Counted from the first letter of the stretch, positions 8,652 through 20,346 are shown. The stretch is DNA of 64,000 nucleotides from Phymatolithon calcareum (GCA_977006965.1 OZ345376.1:558001-622000), one strand, 5' to 3'. Notes: generated by a model from the sequence alone, not told the origin. Made by a program: numbers and translations.

Positions 8652-10586
8652 ATGGATAGTTTGTTGAACCCATTGGGACATATTGCTGATATTATCGCAA
8701 TCTGCAACGCATTTGGAATCAAGACCCCGGCACAACGAGCAGAATCGGAAGAGTTCATGAACGAAATTCAAGCCATTCAAGATGGTGTTAACAATCTGAG
8801 AGATCAGATTGCAATCTCTGAGAAGAAAATCGAGGAAATCAAGGATTCTATTACCGTTGCGATGACAGTCCTAATTCGTGAAAGACTTCCGAAAGACCTT
8901 TCAATTCGCAGTGGAGTCCTGGATTCTACGATCAAGCTTCTCCTCATGCTGAAACGTATTACGGCTATCGTCACGTTCGCCGTTGTTATCAGATATGATT
9001 TGGGTGCTCGAACTGCGACGCTAGGGATGGCTGGATCCACCACCGACAACATTTACGACATGTTCGAATCTTTGGATCGCCTAGCAGGCCAAACGAAGGA
9101 TTTGAAACTACCCAAGACAACCTACGTCAGTGCTCGATGTAGAGGAAAGCAAGATCTCGAAGCCGAGAGCCATGTTACGTCCACGTTGTGCTGCCTTGTC
9201 ACAGAGGTTCTCGGTGTGCCATCCGTTGGTGGTGCAGAAAGCATCGAAAGCTGTGAATTGGAGCCCAGAGGGAGTAAGACTGTTGTTTTGCTCCGGTCCG
9301 AAGCTGTTGAGGTGGAAAAGCCTGAGTATGATCGATTTTGCAGAATTTTCTTGGTTGGGGACACGAGGACTGGCAAGTCTTCTCTGGGGAATGCTTTGAC
9401 CGAAACGAATACATTTAAGGTTTCGAAGGGAATGACTGGAACCCTGCATATCGGTTGTGAAGAAATCCTGGATACGAGTTTAAACTGCAGAGGTTTCACC
9501 GAAGTATATGATACTCCGGGCCTGAACGACAAAGATCGGCTTGACGTGTATTACCAGGCTGCAATCGAAGACAAAATCGTGGCCCTGCAACAAGCGAATG
9601 CTCTGGTTTTGACTATAGCTGTCGATGCTGGCATTACAGACTCTGCAAGACGGGCAATCGAACAATACAAGGACCTGTTTGGACGAAAAATGGTGGACAT
9701 GCTGATCGTTGTTCTGACCAGGAATGATTCTGCTGACAAGAAAGTATGTGAAGGTGAGATCGAATTCAATTGGAATACGATTTTTGGATTGATCAAAGGA
9801 ATAAGAAAGTCGAACATCAAGTGCGTGAGTCTGGAGGATTTAAGGTGCAAGGACACTTCATATTCCCACACCGTAGTCCGAGAATTACTCACTACTTGCC
9901 AAAACATGCCGCTCAAGATCATTGATTCTCTGTCGATGAAGTACGAAAAGATCAGAAACTCTCTTTTGAAAAAGAAAGGACAAGTTCAACATGAAGTGGA
10001 AGAAATGATCAAGGATGGTTGGACTGCATACGAAAAACTGACGGATTCATTCGAATCTGCACCTGACACTGCAGTTGCCGATGTGTTTATGAATGGTTTC
10101 GTGTATAAGCAAACTGGCCCGAGTGAAAAATTTATGGCAATTGCGTCGCTTGGTATATTCAACTTTATTCGCAAGTTCGCAATTCACGTTGAATTCACTG
10201 AAGCGCAAGGGCGCGAATTATGGGAACAATTTCTTCAACGAGACCTGACAGACTCCCGGCAAGCGATGAGGATATTTGGTGACATGCTGGACGAGAAGGG
10301 GCTGGCAGTTCTTGTGAAAGCTGGAAAGCCGACCATGTGCGGAACTCTTCACGTGCAGAGGAGCTACGTGACGGTATTCAACCCAGAGTACAAAGCCTTG
10401 GAGACCATTGCGGCGTTTATCGAGGAGTTTCAGTCGAAAGAAAAAGATATTGCTGCAGATGTGATTCGCGGGTTAGAAAAACTAGCATTTCCAAAAACGC
10501 GTGGAAAGCGCCTTCGCCGCAGTCGCAAAGATGGTTCAAAGGAGACTTCTGCAGGATCGAGGTTTCGCCAAGATCTAAAACGATAG
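8652..10586 (+). CDS. AIG1/GIMAP-like GTPase, copy 2
   Basis: 644 residues. GDTRTGKS P-loop at 236-243, DTPG at 287-290, TRND at 356-359, with the AIG1 conserved box between G3 and G4 (AVDAGITDSARRAIEQYKDL). Residues 1-230 are mostly helical, with a coiled-coil-like section (EKKIEEIKDS) and a hydrophobic run TAIVTFAVVI. The C-terminal part is helical and ends in a basic tail (RGKRLRRSRKDG) that could be a nuclear or nucleic-acid-contact signal. An in-frame ATG at 8328 would add 108 residues but lies upstream of the TATA box; 8652 is the start shared by all copies. The frame has no stop or frameshift and no intron is needed. It most resembles AIG1-type GTPases; the helical N-terminal region is not one I recognise. 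Confidence 0.92.
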   Translation: MDSLLNPLGHIADIIAICNAFGIKTPAQRAESEEFMNEIQAIQDGVNNLRDQIAISEKKIEEIKDSITVAMTVLIRERLPKDLSIRSGVLDSTIKLLLMLKRITAIVTFAVVIRYDLGARTATLGMAGSTTDNIYDMFESLDRLAGQTKDLKLPKTTYVSARCRGKQDLEAESHVTSTLCCLVTEVLGVPSVGGAESIESCELEPRGSKTVVLLRSEAVEVEKPEYDRFCRIFLVGDTRTGKSSLGNALTETNTFKVSKGMTGTLHIGCEEILDTSLNCRGFTEVYDTPGLNDKDRLDVYYQAAIEDKIVALQQANALVLTIAVDAGITDSARRAIEQYKDLFGRKMVDMLIVVLTRNDSADKKVCEGEIEFNWNTIFGLIKGIRKSNIKCVSLEDLRCKDTSYSHTVVRELLTTCQNMPLKIIDSLSMKYEKIRNSLLKKKGQVQHEVEEMIKDGWTAYEKLTDSFESAPDTAVADVFMNGFVYKQTGPSEKFMAIASLGIFNFIRKFAIHVEFTEAQGRELWEQFLQRDLTDSRQAMRIFGDMLDEKGLAVLVKAGKPTMCGTLHVQRSYVTVFNPEYKALETIAAFIEEFQSKEKDIAADVIRGLEKLAFPKTRGKRLRRSRKDGSKETSAGSRFRQDLKR

Positions 10587-10762
10587 GTGATTTGTTCTCT
10601 TAGTCTGAGTGTTGCTCCCTCAGTAAATAATTTGTCCTTTTGCGGTGTGTGGTTCCATCCAGTAGCGCCGCCCAACGAGAGTGTCCTTCACACTCTGCCC
10701 AGCAAGAAATCGGGTCCGATTCGTACTGGAACTTTCCCTGACCGACACATTAATGTGCGTGC

Positions 10763-10903
10763 TACGTAGTGCCTGCCTGACGAAAATTTTCCCTCAATTG
10801 AGGGAATGATATTCAATTAATTTTTTGCACATGAAAGCTACTTGCTATCGAGCACGTCAAAAGCGTGAGCTCATGGATGTCTTTAACATGCTTAGTGAAA
10901 CAG
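10763..10903 (-). repeat. piggyBac-like terminal relic downstream of GTPase copy 2
   Basis: Counterpart of 4269-4409, with the CCCTCAATTGAGGG palindrome at about 10792-10805 and the CATGAAAGCTACT...TCGAGCAC block shared with the end of the element at 36344-37622. Confidence 0.55.
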
Positions 10904-10996
10904 TTCATATGAGTAGAAGCGCCACAAATGCGTAGCGTGGCACTCCTCGAGGTTAACAGATTCGAGGTTTCCGGTTGTGTCTCCACTTTAACACAG

Positions 10997-11213
10997 TTTT
11001 TTATTCAAGTTAAAAAAGCCCCACAGACTTCCGAAGATATGGGCGAGGCTTCCTCTGATGCTACCTACCTTTGTGCAGCTCACGAAACGCCCACTAGAAT
11101 CGCGGACGGGAAAACTCAGGATTCAAAGTAATCCTATCTCAGTCCTCTACAGGATTGCTGGTGCTTGGACTTGACCGCTTTTTGCCTTGCCTTATACGAG
11201 TCAATACAGGCCT
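10997..11213 (-). mobile_element. SINE family 2, copy in unit 2
   Basis: 217 bp, minus orientation (T-rich end first), flanked by ACTTTAACACAG at 10985-10996 and 11214-11225. Same insertion as in copies 1 and 3; copy 4 is empty. Short frames at 10928-11131 and 11165-11455 run through this SINE and are not genes. Confidence 0.87.
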
Positions 11214-11925
11214 ACTTTAACACAGTGCTGGGATATCAACAGAGACAGCATTGGGAATGCAGCGGAGAAGGACTGGTGGTGAAAGCCGTAGAGAGCCCTC
11301 GAACATTATACGAATGCGCTGTTCTAGTAGGCGATTTCTGCAGCATATCCTGCACGCCACGTCCACGAACACGAAAGGTTCGCCTTCCAAGCAAATGTAA
11401 ACGTCGTTTCCCTCTCCCCGAGATTGAAGTAGAGAATTCGGTGATCTCCCTCTAGTTCCTCGGCACAGCTCAACTGAACACTTCTCTTAGACTCTGGCCT
11501 CTCCAACACACGATTTGGAACCATTGGAGGGCATTCCCGCAGACATCTGGGTTTCCAGGTCCCCCACAAAAGCTACCGTGCTCCGTAGCTTCGTTAAAAG
11601 GGAACAAAAACACATGTTTGGTCTCAATGGAGAAGCGAACGGGTGGTCCTGTTCTGAACTGGATTTGAATGTAGAGTTCCCGTGTACCGTTGCTATATTC
11701 GATACAGTTTTTATTCTCCAGGCAAGAGTTTTTCTTATCCAGTTCTTGCAAAGTAAGCATGCGCACAACAGAATGAACAAGCTACTATGGATGTTGCGAT
11801 TGAAAATAATCACAGGGGTGGATGAAAACATGTTGCACTAAAGCAAACGGCAGCGCATAACAGAATCCTGGAGCCCCGGGAGAATTGACATCCCAGCATA
11901 ATAATCTGATCAACTCCTTCCTTGC

Positions 11926-13347
11926 TCAGAACAGGAGGGCGATGACACCGAACAACATGAACACGCAAACCGCCGATGCCATCGCCGTAACTTTCACGGC
12001 AACTCGCCGATGTCGGTAGCCGACAAGCGCGATTACTGCGCACGCGCTCGTGCCCCGTCTAGCACGGGGTGAGACAATGTGCGGCGCGTACAGATGACAC
12101 GAGAATCTTGAGGTAAATAATTGACCACGAAGACTTTCAGTAATGGAAAATGCATCACCTTTCATATATTTCACAGGCTTGACTTCTCCGAGCCCGAACA
12201 GAATGGAATCGTGGACTCTGGCGAACAAACCGGCAATGAAAGGCTGACGGCGGGATGGTATGCACAAAATTTCGAACTTTGCATTGTGCCCCACAACAAT
12301 TTGACACGGTAACAAAGGAAGCCTGTCGAACGCCGTTCAGAATAATGGTCCCTTTCGAAATCGATCACACCCTCTTGCGCAAGCCATACATTTCTGATTC
12401 CCTTGAAGAGGAAGGACGCCGCGAAGAGGAAAACTCGCAATCTCTGCCCCTAGTCCGCCCGTTCGCATTGAGTGATACACGAGCTTGTGACGGAAACAAC
12501 AAACAGTGAGAACCGGCCGCATGCATTTTTCCTCATTCGTGATATCACCTGCGCTTCGCCGAGGGCCTTCTTCGCTCGCAACAGTAGCTCCTCAACACCC
12601 GACCGAAAGCGAGACGTAAACCGTCATTTGCATACCTTGGAGGGGGAAAAATTGCGCCAAGCGGCAGTCGCCGCAAGCGGTACAATGCGACACGGTGGTT
12701 CAGGGTAGAGTTTAAGAGCCGGTCACCGAAGGGAACCCGATCCATATCGTCGTGCAAACAGAGACCCTGTAAACAGAGTAGGCAATGTAGAAAACGCGCT
12801 CGTCAGCAGGCAATAAGTCGGAAATCAAATTCGTTTTCCAGCGTCGGCGATGATGACACTTACCACACAAAAAGTTCCGGCGTGCACGAACGCACAACTC
12901 TCTCGCAAGTACTAAACAGATGATGTGATGGTACGCCACGAAAAGAGCGCCGATATGGAGTGCAGTGCCCCGAACTCTTCCCCTGCCATTTGAACTCGTG
13001 CAAACGCATTCCGAACGTCATCGATCGCTGCATGACATCCACTGCACACGCACGGCAAAATTGTTCCACAAACGCAAAGAGACATTAATTGGGTAAAACG
13101 GCGATAGACCGTGAGATGGTATGCCAAAATGAACCATCGACAGGCCGGTTCGAAAGAATTCTCAACATTTGAAAAAGCAACCTTGGCGCACATTCCTCCA
13201 CGATCTCGCGCACGTGTATAGGAACGACTTGTGGTATGAAGCTCCAGATGTGCACCAGACGGACAATTAGATATACGAAATTGCCAGATACGAATGAGCG
13301 GCTGCACTCACGTTTGGATGTAATGCCATCATGATGGCATCTGTCTG
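11926..13347 (-). pseudogene. Possible decayed spliced gene of the unit (copy 2)
   Basis: Counterpart of 1830-3240. The longest piece (11926-12315, minus) reads IVVGHNAKFEILCIPSRR and ends in the hydrophobic tail before TGA at 11926-11928. The DDMDRVPFGDRLLNSTLN piece is at about 12700-12750. It would be transcribed toward the GTPase gene. Frame changes between pieces would need introns or reflect decay. Function unknown. Confidence 0.25.
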
Positions 13348-13645
13348 TGCGAAAAGACAAGAATTTCCTGTAGTGATGGTGTGACCGAGATCAAATCAGA
13401 GCCAATCCTTGTGTTCAAAAAAGGCCACGGAAAGGCCGAAATTACCTGCACCGGTACAGAATGTAGCGGAGGGAACGCGTCGTCATTGAATATCCGGGGG
13501 AGACGAAACAGAACATGAGATCAGCTCATGTCCTGTCGCACGATCATCGTGTTTTCGGAGGAAGAGGCAAATTGGAGTGCATGTACCCCGGCGTCTGGTT
13601 CACGCGGATAGGAACGGCATATACGGATGGTTAGGCGAAGCGGAT

Positions 13646-13681
13646 GGGGAGGGATGTAAACGGCCGTTTACATCCCTCCCC
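13646..13681. repeat. Perfect 36-bp palindrome, unique to copy 2
   Basis: GGGGAGGGATGTAAACGG is followed at once by its exact reverse complement. Copies 1 and 3 carry only the first half followed by GGGATTTTTC. This looks like a small templated inverted duplication. Confidence 0.9.
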
Positions 13682-15519
13682 GGGGGATTTTTCATTGCGG
13701 GAGGTTTTTTAACGAAGTGGTCGAAGTCAGAGCCAATCATTATCGTCCAGAACTTGCCTGACTCCATTTCATAATTGTAATTGGTTAATTAAGAGGAACA
13801 AACTGCAAATTTAAAACTGAAAGCGCTCAGCTGTCATTGCCCTCGAGGGTAGCGAACAGTTGCTTCCGCAGGCGATTTCGAACGTTTGTTATTGACAATT
13901 TTTCATCTGGTACCATTTAAACTGCTTGCTCTGGCGTACGCATTAAGGAGAAAGGTTGTTCTACACTTGCGGCATTTCCTTTTTCGCTACGAAGGATCAA
14001 ATCTTGCGCCGTCGATACATCCCTAAGGATCAATTGCGTTCATCGCAAAGTTGCGCATCCGACATTTACTTCTTGCAAATAAACAGCATCGAAACGAGAG
14101 TAAACAAGCAGGGACAGCACCTTTTGTGCCGCCTTTACGACCATTGTTTGTACAGCCATTCTCACTCTTGTCGCTTTGACTCGTTGACGAGGAAGCGAAA
14201 GTGTTTTGCTCTTGCATTCTTCATGCATGTCTCTTCTGCATGACCGTGCTCATGAACGTTCTTTGACTCTGAATAACAATGTTCGAATAGACCAAAGTGG
14301 TCAAGGCTGTCATGAACACGTTGGCTGACTTCGAAGCACTTGCGGTGGACTTGTAAACGGTCTCCTGTACGTAACGGATAACGTGCATGAGTAGGTACCA
14401 GAAGTTGCATCACTACATCCGATTGCTTTCAGAGCATGATCTCTATGATGGTTAGCATAATAATGAGCTTGTACAGCAGCGCCGTGGACATGAGCAGCAA
14501 ACTCAATCGTAGCATCTGCACTTCCTGCTCCATTGCGCGCAGACGGCTTGTGGTCGAGGTGTGTGCAAGCGCGGGAGCCGTGCTCTTCATTTTTCAAGTT
14601 CATGGCTACGAGATCTGGTATTGGTAGATTTCTTGCGCAGTGTACGGGCTTGCACGGTCATGTTTGAAGACGTGAAGGACGTGAGGATTCGAGAACTTTT
14701 TTTATGACGACTTCTTTGTGGTGGGAAAGGTTTTCTCAGAATCAAGTTCCAAGAATGCAAATTGTACACTATGTGCTCCACTTAATGTTGCCTCGCGTGG
14801 ATGGCCTTGCAAGCTCCTGTCATGTTCTTGGAGTGCCGGTTCTTCCTCTTTCTGCGGTTTTCGCACAGTTATATTACGCAATGTTATCGTCTTGCGAAAT
14901 GAACCTGTCCCTCTAAAGACTCATTTACACCGTTGGTGAGCTGAGTTTCAATTTGGCGTTACGAACTTTTTTGTTTTGGGTATATTACTGTGCTTGATCA
15001 GGTGGATGCAATGGCTTGTGTAGACTATGCGCATGATCATATATGCACTTTTCGTGTTGCGCGCCCATTTGCTACGACGGCAAATTCCAATCGAGTAACT
15101 CTCGTTTTACACTTGTTCCGTGCGCTGCTTTCGCAGACTCGCCTGCAATTTGACGCGGCGATAACTCATCGGCCTCTCACGTCGTGCCCCAGTTTGTTAT
15201 GGAGGGGCTGGACATATTTTCCTTTCTCCTGACTTCAGACTATTCCTGGCCGACGAGGATCTACTGAAGAAAATCTCGAGATGCCGAGACTTCATGTAAT
15301 TCTGCAACTCTGCCGTCAGGAGAGATGAAAAATTTTGAGGCAACTTGACCCTGGCGATGAATCTCTGCTGACCGGGATAATCCAAAAATCTAAGTCTATC
15401 ATAATCTGTTCTGATTACTACTGTCCAATCATCAATCGAACAGTCCTATATTTCATCGTTGAAATTCCCAACATGCGGAATTTCAACGACGAAATGCATT
15501 TCGAGTAGCAAGCGTCGCC

Positions 15520-16530
15520 CTGGAGAATGCGGGAAATACCAATATTTCGATACTTCGGAAGAAACGGACCATGCTCAATTGAGCATGGTAAGTCGTTAAC
15601 GACTTATAGAGACTACTGTATACGGAAAAAACAGGCACATGTGCCCAATAGGGTTGCAGTTCAATTAGTTTCAAATTAACGATCCATATGATACACCATA
15701 TTGTGTTTTATAATTGTTTTCTGATTCATATGCACATGCCGTGCATTATTATCGTCAGCTACGTAGTGGATTCGTGCGTTACGGAACCAAACGGCTACCC
15801 GTGAAATTTGCCAAGCGAAAGTTTCGTTTAACTTTCGCGTTGACAAAACAGGTGATCGAAAGTTTCGATTTCCTGTTCTTATCGAGGCAATACTTCCCAA
15901 AAGGACAGTCGCAATTCCTTCTTTCTTAGCACAAATTTCCTCTTCAGTATTGGAACTACAAAGTTTCGCTAACAAAATTTTAAAACTTCCGCTCCTTCCC
16001 AGCGAAATTTGCAAACGAAAGTCGAAAGTTTCGCCAAAAACGCGAAAATTTCGATTTCTAGGAGCAAGTTTCGCAGGAAGAATGTGGGACATTTTTGGAT
16101 TTTTTCATATTAATGGCAAGATCTCGTTCAGGTCTACAAAGTTTCGCTAAGGAATTGAAATATAGACAAACTGCAAACAGAATCTGGCCAATGAGAATTC
16201 GGCTACTGCGAAAGTTTCGATTTTGGCACGTTTCATGACACGTGTTCTCATCGAAAGTTTCGCAAAAGTTTCGAAAAGTTTCGCTTGGGAAATCCAGATC
16301 CGTAACTTTGCGTATCATACGTATGATAGTTTTGCAAATGGATACGGTGCTTCTGCCGAAGTGTCAGCAATAGTCTTCCATGCCTATGCATGGTCCAAGC
16401 GTGTAAGCTTGTTTCAAATGGACAATCAATGATTAAAAATCTAACCGTGATATCAACAGGTCGATAAAAATTCGTCAACTGTGTTAAAAAGTTGAAAATG
16501 AGAAAAATCGCTATTTCCCGCACTCTCCTG
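15520..16530. mobile_element. TIR element rich in GAAAGTTTCG motifs, about 1 kb
   Basis: Present in copy 2 and absent from copy 3, where 44770-44810 reads across. The ends are CTGGAGAATGCGGGAAATA and, on the other strand, CAGGAGAGTGCGGGAAATA. No clean target duplication is visible. Between about 15800 and 16290 the motif AGTTTCG, often as the palindrome CGAAAGTTTCG, occurs about a dozen times. No transposase frame is present. Superfamily unresolved. Confidence 0.65.
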
Positions 16531-17935
16531 CTGTGTGGTATTTTTCAAATATTTTTCGGTAACAATGGGTCCAGCATTCCTTGACAGATTGTCCTGACGT
16601 CCGCTCTCTCTTCGCGGTCAGCACAGTAGCCTCTGCACTACAAAAGTCCCCGAGCAGTACCGTGATGTAGCCATTCCACTATCGTAACTATCAAGCTCTC
16701 TAACCTGCACAAACGACCCCTGCCTGACAAACTCTGGAGAGTACTCCTGGACAATCCGCAGAACTCCATCAACCTCGAATTCGCACACTGCAGCCGTAAT
16801 GTTTGAAATTCTCGGAGTTCTTTTCGTCGTCTTCAATGTTCTGGACCTCGTCCTTCTGGTCAACTGGTAATCGACCGCTCTTGAAGCCGCCTCTGCATGC
16901 GCTCTGTCCAACTAGTCGTCAAATCCGCTCGGAACATCCGCCTTGAAATCTGAGCTGTCCGAATATTCTGTTCACCAAGTTCATGGCAGATGACTATGCC
17001 TGCGATGCAGTGCCCTTTCTTTTCGTTTGCGAGGATCATTGCACTCTCTGTCCGTTTTCGGGCTTATCGAAAGGTCTTGCTGTACTGTGTGCCAGTCCAA
17101 TACCTTGCTTCGCTTCTTTAGAACTACGGATCTCATTCCATATGTGTCTAGCTACGGCGATTAACTTATCTGCAGGCATGCTGAAAATCTTTAAATAAAC
17201 TAACCTTATTCTGTCGCATCAGCGTGATCCCCAAATATCTTTGGTTGTTCCCCACGGTCGCCGTATTCAAAAATCAAGCACAATTGAAAGGAACGCTGTG
17301 GCTATTTCCTCTTCCACAATAACACGTAATGACGGTGACCGCCCTGCTATAGAACCCCCGGATTAGTGTGGCAGGACTCGCATCATGTCAGAATAAACAA
17401 AGGAAATAGCCGTGGAAATGTTCCTTGGGCAGGTGAATCAGCCCCCGACAAATAGCACCATAGGTGGAAAACTGAGCTAGCGCTCTTCCTTAAATATCGT
17501 CCAAATGCGTGGTTAACGAGGGCAGACGATGTTGAAGTGGGATTAACTGTATTGACTTGATTCCAACTGGCCTGTTTATTGGGGTGGACCTATATTCTAG
17601 CTTATATATATGGGTCCATCTACCTGTAGATCTACCGGGGGAGCTCGAGACTGATTTGGCTTAGACTGTCGTGCATTGAAGACAGTGTATATCACGCTGA
17701 CTGCTATGTTTCGGTCATCGAGAAAGGCGTGTCGTCGATTTTTTGCAATGTAGCATAATATTGCATTTTGTCTCGCGATCTGCGCCATGCACATCAGATG
17801 GGTTCGTTTTGCTGTAGATTGGCGCCAGTACCAGTTAACGTTCGAATTTGTCTTTTCGTCTTCACCTCCAGTCACCGTTTACACCGTCATGAACGCTAAA
17901 TAGTAATGTCAGCCTGGCGCATGATCGCCAACAGT

Positions 17936-18518
17936 AGACTGATACTATACGCATATGTCGGAACAATATGGTTGCTAGTGATTGCAGATCTTTTTGCAAT
18001 CCCTAATAACTGATGTGCTTCGTGTGAGCTTGCAATACGGCTTGTAATCGAAGTGCTGAATGCAATACACAATGCAATACTGTACCTTCATCAATCCACT
18101 CATGGCGGATTATTCAAAGACAAAACAGCGGGAGTACAGCACAAAGAGAGCACCCTACAACAACGTACTTTCGTATTGCAGATATAATCTTATTAACCGG
18201 GCAGTGGGTCAACAAAACCTTTCCGGGGGCTATGATACGTGATTAGAATTGTGAGAGCCATGACGTCACATTATGCAGCACTGTTCATTAAATCAAAGCA
18301 TCGTACAATAAGGGAAAATTGCATTTCGTCGAATACGTATTGGAATCAATCGCCTCATCGTAATTCCCAATATGGATTGCTTATTGCAAGTAATTGAAAT
18401 CGCATGGATTGAGTATCACCTCTGACTGAACGCAGGATTTAAACTATCACCTTCTGGTAGTTTGATAGTACACGGATTCCGCCCTGAGTGGTGTGCCGCA
18501 ATGCTCAAGGAAGCTGGG
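17936..18518. other. Unassigned DNA after unit 2
   Basis: Homology to copy 3 stops near 17935. The stretch has several ATTGCAAT-type words like those in hAT elements here, but no ends, duplication or frame that I can support. Confidence 0.4.
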
Positions 18519-18792
18519 AGAGAGGACAGAAGGAGTTGAAAGAAGGTAACGAGATGACCAGCTACCGTGAGCATCCTAATGGTTTCTAACCCGGGTCATC
18601 CCTTTGAAGAAAGGCGGCTGAAGATTGGCTGCGTAGAGATTTAGATGTTAAGCTCCCCGAAGCTCTGCACTTTGTGCGGCTTAGAGCTGTTGTGACGTCA
18701 AATATCACTCGTATCTGTTAAAGTCTACTGTAGTCGTAAGGATGGGGAGTTGCTATAGGACAACTCCGAAACCTGCATTAAAGAAGAAGAAG
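18519..18792 (+). mobile_element. SINE-like retroelement with (AAG)n tail
   Basis: 274 bp ending in repeated AAG, flanked by AAGCTGGG at 18511-18518 and 18793-18800. Tail and short duplication fit a SINE; no second copy is in the window, so this rests on structure alone. Confidence 0.45.
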
Positions 18793-19296
18793 AAGCTGGG
18801 CGAAGAGCACTCTCGATGTTGCAGCTTCTCAATTGCGACCAAGTCCAGTTGCGAGTCAAATCCAGACACAGTCAAAAATATATTCATATTTAAGTAATTT
18901 GCTCAAAAATTATTTATTTCTCACGATAGCGACTCCCGATTAAAATTATGAGGAAATTACTAAAATGACCTCGTATTTTGCTATATTTACTAAAATGACC
19001 ACGGAGCACAAGTGGTGTTATGATATTGATTATTACTGCCAGCATTCGGCAAATGGGGTAGCTTATTTTTGTAGTGTCGAAAAGTAACTTTATTTGTTGG
19101 CGAAATGAAATCTAAGCGGACCGTTGGGGTTGGACAACTTCCTTCCATGACCGCTTACTTTGCACTAGTTTGTGACCAGGGGTTGCACCAATTCCATTGC
19201 TATCAATTTAATTGCAATTTTTCCCAATTCCACCCAAATTGGTTCTTCGAACTGAATTGCAATTCGAATTGGTCGCACCTAATACTGAGGATCGAA

Positions 19297-19523
19297 GTAG
19301 ATGAACATTGGACCAGGGGAATGTTATGGGGGGGGGGGGGGAGTAAAGCAGAATGTTGAGGGAATCAACGTACTCACCTCACTTTCAGTACGTGGTCTTT
19401 GTTCTAATAATACCCAGAGTACGTAGATGAACATTAGACACAGCACATTAATCGGATGCAAGAATCAACGTACTTACCTTATGTCCAGTACGTGGTCTTT
19501 GTTCTAGTAATACCCAGAGTACG
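19297..19523. repeat. Tandem duplication, 126-bp period
   Basis: GTAGATGAACATT starts at 19297 and again at 19423. Each copy runs to TACCCAGAGTACG. The first copy includes a run of 14 G (19328-19341). Both lie inside the hAT element. Confidence 0.7.
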
Positions 19524-20010
19524 TTCTGTATGCCATCAAAACATCTATGAAACTTGGGCCATGGCTACTTCTTGCTATGTTAAATAAAGACGAGATTGAG
19601 CCGTTGGACTCCAAACGGTTTCAACAATGGGCCTATTCATGTGCTATCATCTACTTAGCTGTATCGATCAATTTACCAGCCAGATACAGAACAACGGCTT
19701 GAATGTCTTTAGCTACGATTAGAGTCCAGCAGTCACGATGGTTCAATCTCAAGTATAAAAGGGATAGCATTAGATCTCTTGATTTGAAACCTATCAGCCT
19801 TCTCCGAAATTCTCACGCATTCCCCTTCACAGTCGAGTCCAACCCATCTACCAGACCTCGTTCAACGTTCCAGCACATTCCGCTCTACTAGCGATGACAC
19901 TACCTTCACCGACACCAAAGCCGAAACAAGTTGTGCAGCTGCTTATGAAGCTCATTTGAGAACAAATCCGTGATATACACTCGCGTCAAGTAGGCCTAAC
20001 TCGACGGAAT

Positions 20011-20346
20011 GTGCCATTTTGCGTCTATCTCTGCTCAAAGGGTGATCAGTGTACCGGAGAAAGTGAGCTTTTCTTCGAAAAGGGTACTGAGTTCTCCAAC
20101 CCGTACAATCATCTCAAGCATTGCATTGGAGGTGGAAGCGAAGAACATTTGCTAGAGATATACAGAGCCTTTCTTGCCGAGAAGTTGAGATCCAGGTCGT
20201 CGTTCACAGTTCAATCGTCAATGGAGATGAAGCTCACAGAACGTGAAAAGGCGATGAACAGCTATCTTAATATTGATGTCTATATTGTGGGAAGCCTTCC
20301 AATTGCAATGCGAATTGCTGCAAACAAAACTAAGCAATTAAATTGA
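20011..20346 (+). pseudogene. hAT transposase N-terminal fragment (BED-finger-like)
   Basis: A 111-residue frame near the right end of the hAT element, beginning at a GTG rather than a clear ATG. It contains FSNPYNHLKHCIGGG followed by EEHLLEIYRAFL. A phenylalanine, asparagine, His-x3-Cys pattern like this follows the first cysteines in the BED-type zinc fingers of hAT transposases. The rest of the protein is absent and the frame stops at 20346. Confidence 0.5.

Larger units (their letters stand above)
8107..17935 (+). repeat. GTPase unit copy 2
   Basis: 8107-14132 is the right arm of the inverted repeat with copy 1. From about 8107 to 17935 it is collinear with copy 3 (29630-46146) once the insertions in either copy are removed. 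It contains the GTPase gene, a SINE, the possible spliced gene and about 3.8 kb of distal flank (14133-17935) with no frame I can defend. Confidence 0.9.

Noticed and set aside
10928-11455. Short frames conserved between units 1, 2 and 3
   Set aside because: They run through the family 2 SINE and its target duplication and are broken in copy 4.
1-14132. Inverted repeat as an assembly artefact
   Set aside because: The arms differ by a MULE with target duplication, a 57-bp duplication and many substitutions, so they are real separate copies.
15806-16288. Heat-shock elements
   Set aside because: The motif spacing GAA-AG-TTTC does not match the nGAAnnTTCn arrangement.
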